Source: an uncultured Coriobacteriales bacterium
Lineage (GTDB): Bacteria > Actinomycetota > Coriobacteriia > Coriobacteriales > UMGS124
Assembly (NCBI GenBank): GCA_934636245.1
Contig: CAKUAI010000003.1
Coordinates: forward strand, 62,001-126,000
DNA length: 64,000 nt
Reading direction: 5' to 3'
The stretch's first letter is position 1; the number at the start of each line of letters is the position of its first letter. Shown in pieces: positions 14,586 through 23,500 of this stretch. Below the pieces are notes generated by a model. It made no database searches. It had not been told where the DNA came from and was given only the letters and a program-made list of their open reading frames with translations. The translations under genes were made by a program, and so were the position numbers.

Positions 14586-15845
14586 GTGGGAAGGTTGCGC
14601 GACGCCCTGTCGGCCTTCAGGGCCAAATTCGCGTCGAATCGGCCCGACGAGTGGGTGAAGCTGGCGGAGTTCCTTGGGATTGACGCCAAGAGCACGCCGC
14701 GCGACGCCCTTTCCGAGGCGACGTACTACACGTGCCTCAAAGTCCTTTCCGAGGCGTTCGGCAAGATGCCGTGCAAGGTCGTGCAGAAGACCGAGGCGCA
14801 AGGCTCGCGGCCCGCACGCGACCATCAGGCGTGGGGCGCGGTGGCCCTGAGGCCGAACCCCTACACGACGGCGGCTGGCTTCTGGTCGACCATGGAGATG
14901 AACCGGTGCCACTACGGCAACGCCTACGCGCTCATCGACAGGCGCGCGGGCGACCTACGCCTGTGGTCGCTCGACCCGACGTCCGTCACCTGCTGGTACG
15001 ACGACACGAGGGCGCTGTCCGACGTCGAGGACGTCTGGTACCAGTGGTCCTCGCCGCGCGGCCCGGTGATGCTCGGCAGCGAGGAGGTCGTGCACGTGCG
15101 CACCTCCGACAGCTTCGACGGCGTCGTGGGCGTGCCCGTCATCACGCGCCTCGCGGCGACCGTCGAGGGCAACGTCGACGCATTGCGCGTGCTCAACAAG
15201 CTCTACGGCTCGAACCTGTCGCAGAAGATGGTGCTCAACTACACCTCGAACATCTCCGAAGACCTGGCGCAGCAGATGGCGAAGCTCGTGCAGCAGTACG
15301 CCTCCGGCGAGCTGCGCGACAAGGGCATAGACAACGTCATCCCCATCCCCATGGGCACGCAGCTCACGCCGCTCAACATGAAGCTGGCAGACACCCAGTT
15401 CCTCGACCTGCGCAAGTACTCGGCGATACAGATCGCCTCGGCGTTCGGCATCAAGCCGTACCAGATAGGCGACTACGGCAAGGAGTCCTACTCCTCGCAG
15501 ACCGCCCAGTCGCTCGCCTTCTACAAGGACACGCTGCTGTGGCCCATCGAGGAGTACGAGCAGGAGCTCACCTACAAGCTCCTGGGCGACTCCGAGGTCA
15601 AGGACGGATACCAGTTCAAGTTCAACACGTACGCGCTTCTGCGCGCAGACCTTGAGACGCAGATAAACGCGATCGTGGCCGCCATCGCGGGCGGCCTGTA
15701 CAAGCCCAACGAGGGAAGGGCCTACCTCGACCTCGACGCGGCTGAGGGCGGCGACCAGCTGCTCGGGAACGGCTCGCTCATACCCCTGCGCATGGCGGGG
15801 GTCCAGTACGCGAGAGGCCAGGAACAGGGAGGAGGTAAAAAATGA
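14586..15845 (+). CDS. Portal protein (HK97 type)
   Basis: A 419-residue HK97-family portal with YYTCLKVLSEAFGKMPCKVV, LRPNPYTTAAGFWSTMEMN and HYGNAYALIDRRAGDLRLW, then IASAFGIKPYQIGDYGKESY and SLAFYKDTLLWPIEEYEQEL. The dodecameric portal forms the DNA channel at one capsid vertex and docks the terminase. The start is a GTG nine bases after the terL stop; it overlaps the protease gene by ATGA. Glycine-rich end GQEQGGGKK is normal. Confidence 0.95.
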   Translation: MGRLRDALSAFRAKFASNRPDEWVKLAEFLGIDAKSTPRDALSEATYYTCLKVLSEAFGKMPCKVVQKTEAQGSRPARDHQAWGAVALRPNPYTTAAGFWSTMEMNRCHYGNAYALIDRRAGDLRLWSLDPTSVTCWYDDTRALSDVEDVWYQWSSPRGPVMLGSEEVVHVRTSDSFDGVVGVPVITRLAATVEGNVDALRVLNKLYGSNLSQKMVLNYTSNISEDLAQQMAKLVQQYASGELRDKGIDNVIPIPMGTQLTPLNMKLADTQFLDLRKYSAIQIASAFGIKPYQIGDYGKESYSSQTAQSLAFYKDTLLWPIEEYEQELTYKLLGDSEVKDGYQFKFNTYALLRADLETQINAIVAAIAGGLYKPNEGRAYLDLDAAEGGDQLLGNGSLIPLRMAGVQYARGQEQGGGKK

Positions 15846-16558
15846 GCAGGATGACAACGAGCGGAACCGTGTGCAAGTCCTTCGCGCCCGACGAGGCGGA
15901 CATGGCGCTCATCAACGCCCAGGCGCTTGAGCCGCTTGAGGCCGGGGACGTGTACGCCTTCCGCGTCGACATGTGCGACACGGCCGTCGACCGCGCCTTC
16001 GAGCACTTCAGCGACGAGGCGCTCGGGCAGATGGCGAAGCTCTTCGTCGGCCGCACGGTAATCAAGAACCACGACCGAAAGTGCGACAACCAGGTGGCGC
16101 GCCTCTTCCGCTGCGAGGTGGAGGACAGGGGCGACCGCCGCGCGCTCGTGGGGTACGCCTACACGCTCGACAACGAGGCCAACGCGACATTCGTCGCCGG
16201 CCTCAGGGCGGGGATCTACCGCGAGGTCTCGGTCAGCTTCGCCTGCAAGTCGGCGACGTGCTCCATATGCGGCACCAACAACGTCGAGCGCTACTGCAAG
16301 CACTGGCCGGGCAAGGACTACGACGGCAAGACGTGCACCTACGAGCTGTCCGACGTGTGCGACGCCTACGAGCTGAGCTTCGTGGCGGTGCCGTGCCAGC
16401 CGCGTGCCGGCACGGTGAAGTCGTACGGCGACGAGCCGTGGGTGCCAGGCGAAGAAGAGCAGGCACCCCGCGCCGACGGTGCGCGCGAGCTCAGCCTGAG
16501 GGCGCGTCTGACGGGCGCCTGGGCCGCCGGAGAAGCGGCCGGGCACGAAGGCGAATAG
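15842..16558 (+). CDS. Prohead maturation protease (HK97-like)
   Basis: The 238-residue protein sits between portal and capsid, as expected. Blocks VGRTVIKNHDRKCDNQVARL (with a candidate catalytic histidine), YREVSVSFACKSATCSICGT and YELSFVAVPCQPRAGTVKS match the herpesvirus-like assembly proteases of HK97-type phages. It would trim the N-terminal scaffolding part of the capsid protein. The cysteine-rich insertion (CSICGTNNVERYCKHWPGKD) is a feature of a subgroup and may bind zinc. Confidence 0.85.
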   Translation: MSRMTTSGTVCKSFAPDEADMALINAQALEPLEAGDVYAFRVDMCDTAVDRAFEHFSDEALGQMAKLFVGRTVIKNHDRKCDNQVARLFRCEVEDRGDRRALVGYAYTLDNEANATFVAGLRAGIYREVSVSFACKSATCSICGTNNVERYCKHWPGKDYDGKTCTYELSDVCDAYELSFVAVPCQPRAGTVKSYGDEPWVPGEEEQAPRADGARELSLRARLTGAWAAGEAAGHEGE

Positions 16559-16574
16559 ACCAGAGAGGAAACGC

Positions 16575-17738
16575 ATGAACAAGAAGATGAAAGAGCTGCT
16601 CGGCAGGATCGCCACCAAGCAGAAGGAGGCGCAGGCCCTGCTCGACGAGAAGGACTTCGACTCCGCCGAGAAGGCGCTCGACGAGTGCGACACCCTGCGT
16701 CGCGAGTACGACCTCGTCGAGCGCGCCTACAAGGACCAGAAGGCCGAGGCTTTCGAGGCCATGGAGGCTGCCGGGGTGGGCGCGGCCTCCGACAAGGAGG
16801 CCAGCGCCGCAGCGGCATCGGTCGAAAAGTTCGGCCACGACGTGAAGGACCGCATCAAGGCTTTCACCGGCCTCAGCGAGGGTATCTCCGGCTCCAGCCA
16901 GCTCGTCGTGCCCGAGGACGTCTCGACCCGCCTGGAGCAGCTGCGCACCGCCCGCGCCTCCCTGCTCGACCTGGTGAGGGTGACACCCACCAAGACGAAG
17001 TCCGGGTCGCGCTTCTTCAAGAAGCGCACCACAAACAGGGGCTTTACCCTTGTGACGGAGGGCGGTGCCATCACCGAGGGAGAGCCTCCCAAGTTTGGCA
17101 AGTACGACTACGCCATCAAGAAGTACGCCGGCTTCTACCCGGTCACCAGCGAGCTCCTAGAAGACTCCGACGTCAACGTTTCCAACATTCTCGCGGAATG
17201 GCTCGCCGAGGAGTCCCAGGCGACGGTAAACAGGCTCATCATGGACACCGTCAAGACGAAGACCGCCAAAGCCGTCACGTCAATCGACGATGTGAAGTAC
17301 GCCTTCAACGTCACGCTCGGACAGGCTTTCGCAGCCACGTCGAAGGTGATCACGAACGACGACGGCCTCAACTGGCTTGATTGCTTGAAGGACAAGAACG
17401 GCAACCCCCTGCTGCGCGAAAACCCGACCGACCCGCTCAGCCCCATCCTCGCGCTGGGCTTCCGCCGCGTTCCGCTTATGGTCGTGCCGAACGTCGTCAT
17501 GGAGACGACGGACAAGAAGATTCCGTTCATCGTCGGCGACCTGCGCGAGGCCGTGGAGTTCTTCGACCGAAAGCACCGCACGATCATGGCGTCCAACTCC
17601 GCGACTGCCGGCGATTACAACGCCTTCTCCAACGACCTGGTCATCCTGCGCGGAATCGAGCGCGAGGATGTCGTCACGCGCGATGCCGACGCGTTCGTGC
17701 GCCTCGAGCTGGACACCACCGTCTCCAACACGGAGTAA
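16575..17738 (+). CDS. Major capsid protein (HK97 fold)
   Basis: A 387-residue capsid protein. Residues 1-75 are a charged coiled coil (MNKKMKELLGRIATKQKEAQ onward) acting as a delta-domain scaffold, probably removed by the upstream protease. The HK97 core follows: LDLVRVTPTKTKSGSRFFKK, VTEGGAITEGEPPKFGKYDY, YAGFYPVTSELLEDSDVNVS, and near the end IPFIVGDLREAVEFFDRKHR and LRGIEREDVVTRDADAFVRL. The ribosome site is gagaggaaacgc. Confidence 0.95.
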   Translation: MNKKMKELLGRIATKQKEAQALLDEKDFDSAEKALDECDTLRREYDLVERAYKDQKAEAFEAMEAAGVGAASDKEASAAAASVEKFGHDVKDRIKAFTGLSEGISGSSQLVVPEDVSTRLEQLRTARASLLDLVRVTPTKTKSGSRFFKKRTTNRGFTLVTEGGAITEGEPPKFGKYDYAIKKYAGFYPVTSELLEDSDVNVSNILAEWLAEESQATVNRLIMDTVKTKTAKAVTSIDDVKYAFNVTLGQAFAATSKVITNDDGLNWLDCLKDKNGNPLLRENPTDPLSPILALGFRRVPLMVVPNVVMETTDKKIPFIVGDLREAVEFFDRKHRTIMASNSATAGDYNAFSNDLVILRGIEREDVVTRDADAFVRLELDTTVSNTE

Positions 17739-17762
17739 CCGGTGGCCGGGGGAGACTGCGCC

Positions 17763-18071
17763 ATGCAGACAGTGACGGTCGACGCGCTCGCCGCCTACCT
17801 CGGCGTCGACGCGGCCGACGACCCCATGACGCTCGCAAACCTGAACATGGCCGCGCAGGCCGCGAGCATGCGCCTGCGCGGCGCCCTCGGCGAGGACGCC
17901 GACCTCATGGACCCCCGCGCCGTGTACCTCTGCCTCATGTGGGCCGCAGACGCCTACGACGAGCGCGGCACGTCCGCATCGGCCAAGCAGGAGGGGGCGA
18001 TGTCGCGGGCCGAGCGCGACATCGTGTGCCAGCTGCAGCTTGAGGCCAGGGCGAGGAGGGGCGAGGCATGA
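17763..18071 (+). CDS. Head-tail connector protein (gp6-like adaptor)
   Basis: A 102-residue helical protein starting MQTVTVDALAAYLGVDAADD, the pattern of HK97 gp6-like connectors that form a ring under the portal. ATG 17763 with a gggggaga ribosome site is preferred over GTG 17742. It overlaps the next gene by ATGA. The order capsid, gp6-like, head closure, gp10-like, tail completion is kept. Confidence 0.8.
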   Translation: MQTVTVDALAAYLGVDAADDPMTLANLNMAAQAASMRLRGALGEDADLMDPRAVYLCLMWAADAYDERGTSASAKQEGAMSRAERDIVCQLQLEARARRGEA

Positions 18072-18373
18072 CGTTCGACAAGCCCGTGAAGTTCCAGCGC
18101 ATGGACGGGCAGGGCGAGTGGCACGACGCCTTCCGCGCGCACGCCTGCGTCAACAAGACGCAGGGGTCCCAGCCCCTCGACGCGGGAGCCCTGCGGTCGA
18201 GGCAGTCGCTGACGTTCCGCATCCGCTGGAGGCGCGAGTGCCGCGACATCCCGGCGCACATGCAGGAATGGCGCGTCTCCTACGACGGGCGGACGTACGC
18301 GGTCGTCGACACCGACGACTTCATGGAGGGCCACAAGACGTTCTCCGTGGACGGTGAGAGCTATGGCGACTGA
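18068..18373 (+). CDS. Head-tail adaptor / head closure protein
   Basis: The 101-residue protein has a small beta-barrel pattern: RMDGQGEWHDAFRAHACVNK, SLTFRIRWRRECRDIPAHMQ, EWRVSYDGRTYAVVDTDDFM. This matches SPP1 gp16-like head-completion proteins that seal the connector after packaging. It overlaps the gp10-like gene by 11 bases. Confidence 0.8.
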   Translation: MTFDKPVKFQRMDGQGEWHDAFRAHACVNKTQGSQPLDAGALRSRQSLTFRIRWRRECRDIPAHMQEWRVSYDGRTYAVVDTDDFMEGHKTFSVDGESYGD

Positions 18374-18770
18374 CATGGTCGTGGGGCCCGAGGGCGTCTC
18401 CTCGGCGCTCTCGGGCGTCCTCTCCGAGTGGACGGACGCCGTCGTGCGCGCGGTGAACGCCGAGAGCAAGGCGAGCGTCCGGCGCCTCGCCAAGGCCACG
18501 CGCGCCGCCGCGCCCGTCGGCTCGCGCGCGACGCACTACCGCTCGCACATATCGAGCAGGCTCCTGCAGCGAGGCGCCATGGGTGACACCTACGTGTGGT
18601 ACGTCAAGGGCAAGGACGCGCGACTTTCGCACCTGCTGGAGCGCGACCACGCCACCGGCGCGCACACGGGCCGCGCCAATGGCACGCACTTCATCCGCCG
18701 CGCGCTCGACGCCGAGGAGGTCACGTACGTGAGGAACCTGAAGGAGGCGATACGCCGTGCTTCTCGATGA
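18363..18770 (+). CDS. HK97 gp10-like tail-connector protein
   Basis: A 135-residue protein with a helical N-terminal part followed by ATRAAAPVGSRATHYRSHIS, where the AAPVxTG/S turn is the hallmark of HK97 gp10-like proteins, then DTYVWYVKGKDARLSHLLER and GTHFIRRALDAEEVTYVRNL. These link head and tail or assist tail completion. ATG 18363 is inside the end of the previous gene; an in-frame GTG nine bases upstream is possible. Confidence 0.8.
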   Translation: MATDMVVGPEGVSSALSGVLSEWTDAVVRAVNAESKASVRRLAKATRAAAPVGSRATHYRSHISSRLLQRGAMGDTYVWYVKGKDARLSHLLERDHATGAHTGRANGTHFIRRALDAEEVTYVRNLKEAIRRASR

Positions 18771-19083
18771 CCTCATGGAGGGGCTTTCCGCCACGGTGCC
18801 GAACGCCGAGACGCTCTTTGTGAAGGCCCCGAAAGACCGGCCCTACGCCGTGTGGGACGTCGCCGTGCACTCAATCGCCGCCGACGAGTGCATGGCGCGG
18901 CGCGAGTACACGGCGCGCATCACTCTCGTGGAGCACATGGCCGACGGGCGCGCCGCGCGCGACGCCCTGGAGGAGTCCCTCGACTCGTTCTGCCTGGACT
19001 GGTCGCGCGGCGAGCGCGGGTGGGACGAGGCGGAAAGGGTTTTTGCAACAGATTACGAGTGCAGCTGGGTCGAAACCGCCTAG
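18757..19083 (+). CDS. Tail completion / terminator-like protein
   Basis: The 108-residue alpha/beta protein (GTG start; DDLMEGLSATVPNAETLFVK, DRPYAVWDVAVHSIAADECM, YTARITLVEHMADGRAARDA) has the strand-helix order of lambda gpU-like tail terminators, and sits exactly between the gp10-like and tail tube genes. The fold is inferred from pattern and position. Confidence 0.7.
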   Translation: MLLDDLMEGLSATVPNAETLFVKAPKDRPYAVWDVAVHSIAADECMARREYTARITLVEHMADGRAARDALEESLDSFCLDWSRGERGWDEAERVFATDYECSWVETA

Positions 19084-19130
19084 CTGCCCGCGGCCGCCCG
19101 ACCGGGCGGCAGAGAGACAGGAGAACAACC

Positions 19131-19691
19131 GTGAAGAAACGCATCACGCTGGGGTCTGGCAGCCTGTACTGCTCCGAGTGGGACGGCGAGACGCTCCCTT
19201 CCGTCGAGACGCTCAAGGTCGAGGAGAAGCGCCTCGGCCTCATCTCCGGCGGCGCAACCCTTGAGTACGGCAAGGAGACCTACACGGCCAAAGACGACCT
19301 CGAAAAGGCGAAGAAGACCGTCATGACCACCGAGTCGGCCTTGCTCAAGACCGGCGTCATCACGTGGGACGCCGACACGCTCGACACGCTCTGCGAGACG
19401 GCGCGCGTCACCGACGACGCCAAGACCGGCTGGCGCACCGTCAAGATTGGCGGCGTCGACAACGCCGACGGCAAGAACTACGTGCTGCTGTTCTACCACC
19501 GCGACGCAGCCGACGGCGACAAGTACGTCATGATCGTCGGCCGCAACAACGCCGGCTTCTCCCTCGCCTTCGCGAAGGACAAGGAGACCACGATCGACGC
19601 GGAGTTCGAGGCCATCCCCATGGACGACGAGGGCACGCTGATCATCTACGCCGAGATGGACGAGTCCATCAAGACGCAGCACACGGCCTAG
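19131..19691 (+). CDS. Major tail tube protein
   Basis: The 186-residue protein follows an acaggagaac ribosome site and GTG start. It reads as beta-rich: KKRITLGSGSLYCSEWDGET, LGLISGGATLEYGKETYTAK, NNAGFSLAFAKDKETTIDAE and a final DDEGTLIIYAEMDESI. The closing strands match those of many siphovirus tail tube proteins. Position before the tail chaperone pair supports the call. Confidence 0.85.
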   Translation: MKKRITLGSGSLYCSEWDGETLPSVETLKVEEKRLGLISGGATLEYGKETYTAKDDLEKAKKTVMTTESALLKTGVITWDADTLDTLCETARVTDDAKTGWRTVKIGGVDNADGKNYVLLFYHRDAADGDKYVMIVGRNNAGFSLAFAKDKETTIDAEFEAIPMDDEGTLIIYAEMDESIKTQHTA

Positions 19692-19711
19692 ACGGGGCGA
19701 GGGGGTAGGCG

Positions 19712-20053
19712 ATGGATGAGGCATACGCCCTCGACCTGCTGGCAAAGCGACCAAAGGGCCCACGCCTGAAGCTCGACCTCGGCGACGGCCCGGTGACGCT
19801 CGACTTGCTCGCGCCGCGCCGCCGCGAGGCGCGGGCCGTGGAGCTGCTCGCCAAGCACGCCGAGCGCGGCGGCGTCGAGTACATCGACGCGCTCTACGTC
19901 GCCGCCTCGGTGCTCCTCTCGCACAACGCCCAGGGCATCGCGGTCGACTGCGACACGGTCGCCGACTGCCTGAGCGTCAACGAGTGCGCCAAGGTCGTGG
20001 AGCTGTGCTCCCGCGCACAGGCTGCGGAGGCCGAGCGCCTGGGAAAAGCGTAG
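19712..20053 (+). CDS. Tail assembly chaperone, short product (gpG-like)
   Basis: A 113-residue helical protein (MDEAYALDLLAKRPKGPRLK at the start) between the tail tube and tape measure genes, where siphoviruses encode their tail assembly chaperones. It stops six bases after a classical slippery heptamer at 20041-20047, so it is the unshifted product. The chaperone coats the tape measure protein during tail building. Confidence 0.85.
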   Translation: MDEAYALDLLAKRPKGPRLKLDLGDGPVTLDLLAPRRREARAVELLAKHAERGGVEYIDALYVAASVLLSHNAQGIAVDCDTVADCLSVNECAKVVELCSRAQAAEAERLGKA

Positions 20054-20334
20054 AGCTGCCGGACTACCCGGTGCCCTCGGACGGCGAGCCGCACGAGCGC
20101 TACGAGGTCGCGACGAGCTGGGACGTCCTCGTAGCGAACTACGCGCGGCTCAGCCTCCCGCAGGCCGACGCGCTGGGGCTGGCCGACTGGCTGCTCCTGC
20201 GGCGAGACGCCTTCATCGAGCGCCTGCGCACCACAGCCCGCGGCTCCGAGTGGCTCGACAACGCATGGCGCCTGTCTCAGGTCGACATGGACACAGCGGG
20301 GCTCCGCAGCGAGTTCGGCAGCTCAAACGGATGA
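19712..20334 (+). CDS. Tail assembly chaperone, -1 frameshift product (gpGT-like)
   Basis: Ribosomes slipping back one base on GGGAAAA would leave the short frame after the lysine of LGK and continue SVELPDYPVPSDGEPHERYE to a stop at 20334, giving about 207 residues. The downstream extension has 95 codons, no good start of its own at the junction, and contains ALGLADWLLLRRDAFIERLR, a helical part seen in gpT-type extensions. This mirrors lambda gpG/gpGT; the shift is predicted from sequence only. Confidence 0.85.
20041..20047 (+). promoter_or_regulatory. -1 ribosomal frameshift slippery site
   Basis: The heptamer GGGAAAA is in the X-XXY-YYZ phase relative to the upstream frame (CTG GGA AAA GCG TAG), the arrangement used for -1 slippage in tail chaperone genes. 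The next frame is in the -1 register and open well before and after. A downstream GC-rich stretch could form a stimulating structure. Confidence 0.85.
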
Positions 20335-20381
20335 CAAGCGGGTATAATGGAGGCAGACGGAAACGACGAAAGGGGAGCGCG

Positions 20382-20531
20382 ATGACGCCGAGCGAATGGG
20401 CCGACTACATTAAGTCAAAGCCGTCGACCCCGAAGCAACTTAAGCGGGCCAATAGACTCCGTGTCACGTTCTGGGTTCTCTTTCTCCTTGTTTTCGTGAT
20501 ACTTCCGATATTCAGACCAATCTGGTCGTAG
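20382..20531 (+). CDS. 49-residue membrane protein in its own transcription unit
   Basis: The product starts MTPSEWADYIKSKPSTPKQL and has one membrane helix near residues 29-44 (TFWVLFLLVFVILPIF). A ribosome site (aggggagcg) precedes it. A TATAAT hexamer stands at 20343-20348 and a terminator follows at 20540, so it may be expressed separately from the tail genes. Its job is unknown; prophage-expressed exclusion functions are one possibility. Confidence 0.55.
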   Translation: MTPSEWADYIKSKPSTPKQLKRANRLRVTFWVLFLLVFVILPIFRPIWS

Positions 20532-20539
20532 CTTTTGAA

Positions 20540-20568
20540 GAAGGCCCCTGCGAGGGGCCTTCTCATTT
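20540..20568 (+). terminator. Rho-independent terminator inside the tail operon
   Basis: GAAGGCCCC (20540-20548) and GGGGCCTTC (20554-20562) form a perfect 9-bp stem with a 5-base loop followed by tcattt. It lies right after the 49-residue membrane protein and before the tape measure gene, so late transcripts must read through it. Confidence 0.75.
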
Positions 20569-20596
20569 CAGGTGCACAACAGCATAGGGGGAGCCA

Positions 20597-23500
20597 ATGG
20601 CGGCGAACACACTCAAGGGCATCACCGTTGAAATCGGCGGTGACGTCACGGATCTGACATCGGCGCTCGCCGCCATGGGCAAGAGGTCCCGCGAGCTGGG
20701 CACGGAACTTTCCTCCGTGGAGCGTGCCCTCAAGTTCAACCCCGACAGCGTGGAGCTGCTCGGGCAGAAGGAGGTCTACGCCTCCCGCCAGGCACAGGTG
20801 CTGGAGAAAAGGCTCGACGCCGTGCGCCAGGGCCTCGGCAAGGTCGAGCAGGGTTCCGACGCCTTCTACCGCCTGCAGCGCGAGGCGGTCACGAGCGAGA
20901 GCAAGCTCAAGGCGATGCAGGCCAAGGCCGACGACGCGGCGCGGGCCCTTGCAGAACTGGAATCTGGCGGCAGCAGCGCGGCCGACGGCTTGACGCAGGC
21001 GGGCAGCGCGGCGGACGGACTCAATAAGTCGCTCGAACAGGTCAAGAACGGCGCCGCGTTCTCCTTGGGCGAAGACCTCCTCGACGCGGCCAAGGATCTT
21101 GCCAGCGCGTCTCTTGAGCTGTCACAGTCATGGGACACCGCAGACGCGGAGGTGAGGGCCGCGACCGGCAGCGCGTCCGACTACGCGCAGGTCGTGTCCG
21201 GCGTGTCGCGGGACCTCTACGCCGACGGCTGGGGAGACTCCGTCGACCAGCTCACCGACTCCGTGCTCAAGGCACGCGAGGTGCTCGGCGAGCTTTCCGA
21301 CACCGACCTCTCGACAGTCACGGAATCGGCGCTCACATGGGAGCGTGTGTTCGGCTCCGACGTCACCGAGAGCCTGCGCGGCGTCAACGTCCTCATGGAC
21401 AAGTTCGGCCTCTCGGCGTCGCAGGCGTGCGACCTCATGACGGCCGGCATGCAGCGCGGCCTCGACTACACCGACGAGCTCGGCGACAACCTCTCGGAGT
21501 ACGCGGGGCGCTGGGCGGAGAGCGGCACGTCCGCAACGCAGTACTTCAGCATGCTGCAGGCAGGCGTTGACGCCGGTGCCTACAGCCTCGACAAGGTCGG
21601 CGACTACCTCAACGAGTTCCTCACCTCCCTTTCCGACGGCCGCATGGAGGCCGGAATCGGGGGCTTCTCGCAGCAGACCCAGGCGCTGTGGGAGAGCTAC
21701 AAGGCGGGCGGCGCCACCGCCCAGCAGATGCTTGACGCGGTCGTCGGGGAGCTTCGCGACTGTGGCAGCGAGACCGAGGCCCTCACGAAGGCGAGCGACC
21801 TCTGGAGTAGCCTGGGCGAGGACAACGCGCTGGGCGTCATCACGGCGTTGGCCGACGTGCAGGACTCCTATGGCGACACGGCGGGGGCGGCAGAGAGCGC
21901 GGCCCAGGCGATGGAGGAAAGCTCATCGCAACGCTTGGAATCCTTCAAGCGAACGGCGCTCGGGCTGCTCGAACCGATTGCCGACACAATCCTCGGCACC
22001 ACCACCGACGTGTTGGGCGCCGTCGAGCCCGCCGCCGAGGCTTTCGACGAACTCGACGACGGCACCAAGCGCGCCGTCGTGTCCGGCGTTGCCCTCGCGG
22101 CCGCCTACCCCAAGGTGTCAGCCGCAATAAAGACGGCCAAGGCGGGGGTCGAGGGGCTGTCTGCCGCCGAGCAAGCCGCCGCCGCCAAGGCGAAGGCCCT
22201 CGCGACAGCCCAGAAGGCGCTCAAGGCGAGTCTTGCCGGCGTAGGCATGGCAGTCGCGGCCATGGCGCTGTCGGCGTTCGTGTCACAGTGCACGGAATGG
22301 GCCGAAGCGGCCAAGGAGGCCGAGGAGCGCTCCGACAGGCTCGCGGAGGCCGCAAAAGGCGTGACGTCCGCACTCAGCCAAGGCTCGGGGGACGGCTTCT
22401 CAGGCGTCTCTGCAAGCGCCGCCGAGGCAACCCAGTCCGTGTCTGCACTGCGCGATGAGATCGCCGAAACCGTCACTGAAACCCTCGACCTCTATTCGTC
22501 GATCTCCTCGGACAACTTCTCCATGGAGTCGAAGAACGCGGAGGTCGAGCGCCTCGCCCAGGAGATCGAGGAGCTGAGCGCGAAGTCCTCGCTCACCGCA
22601 GACGAGCAGGCGCGCCTGTCCGAGGCCGTGCGAAAGTTCAACGAGGCAACCGGCGCGGGCATAGAGGTCGTCGACTCCTCGACCGGCAAGCTCAACGCCA
22701 ACGCGGAGGCCATCGACAAGGTCACCGAGGCGTACAAGAACCAGGCGCGCATAAAGGGCTACCAGGACGCGCTCTCGGGACTGTACGCGCAACAGGCGGA
22801 CGCGCTCATGCAGGTGCAGCAGGCCCAGGACGGCCTTGCCGCCGCCGAGGACAGGCTCGCGCAGGCACAGGCCAACCTTGAGGCCGCCGAGGCAGACCCC
22901 TACGTCATGATGGCACCCGACCTCTACGCCGACTACCAGACCGCAGTGGCATCCGCCTCGTGGGAGGTCGAGCGGGCAAGCGCCGCCATGGATGAGGCGA
23001 CCACGAGCTACATGGGCCTGTCTGAGTCCGTCGGGGTCTACGAGGATGCGCTTTCGGCGCAGGTCGACCAGCAGGACGAGGCTGCCGGCAGCGCCGACGG
23101 CCTTGCTGAATCCGAGGAGGCGGCAGCAGACGCGGCCACCGCCCTCACGGATGCCTCGGAAGCCTCCGTGCAGGGCCTGCGCGCATCGGCCGACACGGTC
23201 GAGGAGGCCGTCGCCTTGCTGGACGGCCTTGCGGACGGGTCGCGCGACGCAGGGGACGCCATCGAGGACGCCTTCAGGGGGGCCATGGGCGACGGCAAGA
23301 CCGTCGCAGAGCTCACCAAGGAGGTGAACTCGGCGCTCAAGGAGGCCGGCGTCATCACCGACGACCTCACCGAGCGCGAGGTTCTCCTTGGCTACGCGAC
23401 CGGCAAGACGGGCGACGAGATGGTTGCCTACGCCCGCGACATCCAGGCCGCAAAGGACGCGCAGTCCGAGCAGGAAAAGGCCGCCGAGGAGGCCAGGAAG

